A DNA stretch of 64,000 nt from Petrolisthes cinctipes. Taxonomy: Eukaryota; Arthropoda; Malacostraca; Decapoda; Porcellanidae. Under the pieces are notes generated by a model. That model made no database searches. It was given only the letters and a program-made list of their open reading frames with translations, and was not told where the DNA came from. The DNA is taken from assembly GCA_033782935.1 (NCBI GenBank), contig JAWQEG010001318.1:62001-126000 (forward strand), in the 5' to 3' direction. Of the stretch, positions 57,801-60,800 are shown in pieces; within the stretch, counting starts at the first letter, position 1; every line of letters begins with the position of its first letter. Made by a program: the position numbers and the translations under genes.

Positions 57801-60800
57801 GGTGATATGTGAATGTCAAACATTACTAGAATTTTAAGTACAATTCAGTCTGATTGAGTAAAATAACAGTACTCTTGAAATTCATTCTCATATCCCAATT
57901 CTCCTAATGATTTAAATGAAAAAAAAAAAAGAGACTTGCTGTACCTTTGAAGCCCAATGTATATCATAAATGCATTACCTGAACTGTACTGTAATTCTGT
58001 AATATAGGGCCTCATATCACTGAAGCTCTACTGTTTTAATGCAATACAGTTGGTTCACCAATTATTGCGCGCCTATTGGGGTGGCAGAGGCGCTCGCTTA
58101 AAGAGAAATCGAATAGCATGTATACATCTTTATATGGGGAAAATTACTGATGGGTGGCCACTGCCTCACACTGACAATTTACAGATATTATACACCTATA
58201 GACAGGGTACAGTACAGTATTTGGTAATTGTGATTTGATTATGAGTCACAGTAGCAATGAATATAAGTTCATACCAAAGAAATAGCAGTACAGAAGCACA
58301 CTAGGAGTTAGAGATGGGGTTCCAAGGCTGACCGTAACATTATATCAGGGTCCCCATTGCACCTCCCAAGGTTGTGCCACTACTCTCACCCACCACCACA
58401 CCACCATTCCCACTAGCACTGCATTCAATGTTGATCTCATTCACTTCGTCCATAAACCCTTTAAAGTCAAAGGCGGACTCAACTGAATGCATAATGAAGA
58501 TAGTGAGATACCGCTCCATCAAAATGATTCTTGGGTTATTGGCAAGACTTCGCCAGTCAAGAGCAGAAGCACCATAACTCCTCACAGTCCACATAATGGC
58601 CTGCATGGGCTATGAACCACCATGGCGATGGTACCACTGGAAAGGCCTTGGCTAGTAACACTTAGTCTAGCCTGCGTGGATTGGTGGGCAAAGCTTAGAC
58701 CACCCCATACTCCAGCCACCCCAACCCTCCCCTATTAAAAAAAAAAAAGGCAGTGTTTTGCGGATGGGGGGGATAGCTCTCGATAAATATTTGCGGTCTT
58801 TAGTGACAAGAATTTCTTCTTACGCTCGACCTTTGGCATGGTGAAGGCTTGTGTTGGTTGGTAGGGTGTAGGGTTGGGGGCAACAAGTCGGCGACATGGC
58901 ATGAGGGAGCGGGAGAAGCTGGCTGGGGGGAGCAGCTAGCTGTAGCGTGGGTTTGGGGGGAGTGGCTAGTGTCACGCGGAAACTGGATATAGACGCACAT
59001 CTGGGAACGGCTGTGGATTTGGGCCACTATTGGCCCCAAAAATGCGTGCTGTGGAAGCATCACGCATAAGATAATAAAAGGTGCTGATTTGGGGTTCGTC
59101 GCACAATGGGTGAATCTCACATTGAGACCACATGCAATAGGCAAACCTACTGTACTTACCATAACTTTAAACTCAGAAACTATGGCACATAATTATGAAC
59201 CCAGGATCTCAGCACCTTATTACCCTTGACTGGTATAATGAATAAGCAATTCATCATATTCACCTGTACACTGGCCTCAGCTTCAGACCGTTTGTTGATG
59301 AAGTTGGCAGTGATGGCAATGGCCAGTTTACCACGAAACTCTTTGCGTTTGAACCCTGGCAGAGTGTTACGCTTTCCATCAGCTGCCAAGAGAACATCAA
59401 ACTCATACTGGTTTGCTGGGTGGTCAGGAGGGCTAAGTCTTGCTCGCCATCCTATTTCTGTTTGTCGAGGGGTGAGTGAAAGAAAACAACATTAGTTAGC
59501 TCTTTTCCACTTTTCTGACACATAAGACATCAAAGGGGTGAGACAGGTAAGTACAGTATATAATTCACACCAAAATATATTCTGCACAAAGCATAGTCTC
59601 CAATTTGTAACAAACAAATAAATCCAAAACATAATACTAACTCTCAGTTTGATCCAAGGGAGGCTCCACCAATTCCTCAAAGCCAACTGACTCAAATACC
59701 TCCACCCCCAGTAGTAGAGCAACTTTGAGCAGGATACACTGGAGTTGACGGATACCTGAGAAGGAATTGCTGGATTACAAAATGTTTAACTAAAATATAT
59801 TGAGAATCACTCTGGCTTCTGCTTTAAGTACTAAACTAAAGCAACAATGAGTTATTGTGACAGTGAAGAAATTAAGACATCAACCCTTAAACCGTGGGTG
59901 ATGACATATGTCGTCACGACTAACAAGTGGTGGTGACCGCGGGGGACAACAAATGTCGTCAATTTTCAAATGTGAGCGGCTCCCATCTAGTTTCATTTTC
60001 TCACAGTAGATGGCAGCCTTGGCTGGCTGATTACCCCTTGAAGTCAAGCTCAGTCCAATGGTAGCAGTGTCTTGTACCCAAAACAAAGGCTAACAAACAT
60101 CATGTGAGCCTCTTTTTGTTTTTATTTGCTTTTCTTTTTTTAAGAAGTTCAAAATGTAAAGTAATTTGAATCCAAACTGAAAAGTGAATATCACACACTA
60201 CCTTGGACAATGATCATTGACATGTTCTAAAGAAAGTCAATAAAAAGACCTACAGTATTAATTAACTTACTAATATGGTCAATTGCTCCAGCACAGAATT
60301 TGCCATAGAATTTCTTGGCTCCAAGCTGTTTGAGGTCTGAGATGACAAAGGGCCAGAGGTGGAGGACATTGTTACGTGAGAAGCGGTCACGTTTCTCTAT
60401 CACCACCACCTTGGCCCCCAGCAACTGGGCCTCGATGGCACTCCGTAGACCACAGGGACCAGCACCAATGATAAGAATCTGTGGGGAGCATTATGCTATA
60501 GTAGTCAAGATGTAGATAATGATAGGTAAGGAGGATGGGGGGAATGAAGAGGATTAATATTTGAGATGCAATCAAAAGTAGGCCAAAAATGAATTCCCAG
60601 GCTAATACAACTGCTTATATTTCAAAGATTTAGCCTTAAATCCTTTGATTCTAATAATGAAGTAATGACCCACCTTGCTGTCAACACAAGCCTTGCCATG
60701 ATTATAACACTTGTGACTGGCTCGTTTGTCAAATTTGTTCCACAGTGCCTGTGCCTTCCATGATCGTAATTTGCTCTGAAACATAAAAATGAATTATTTA

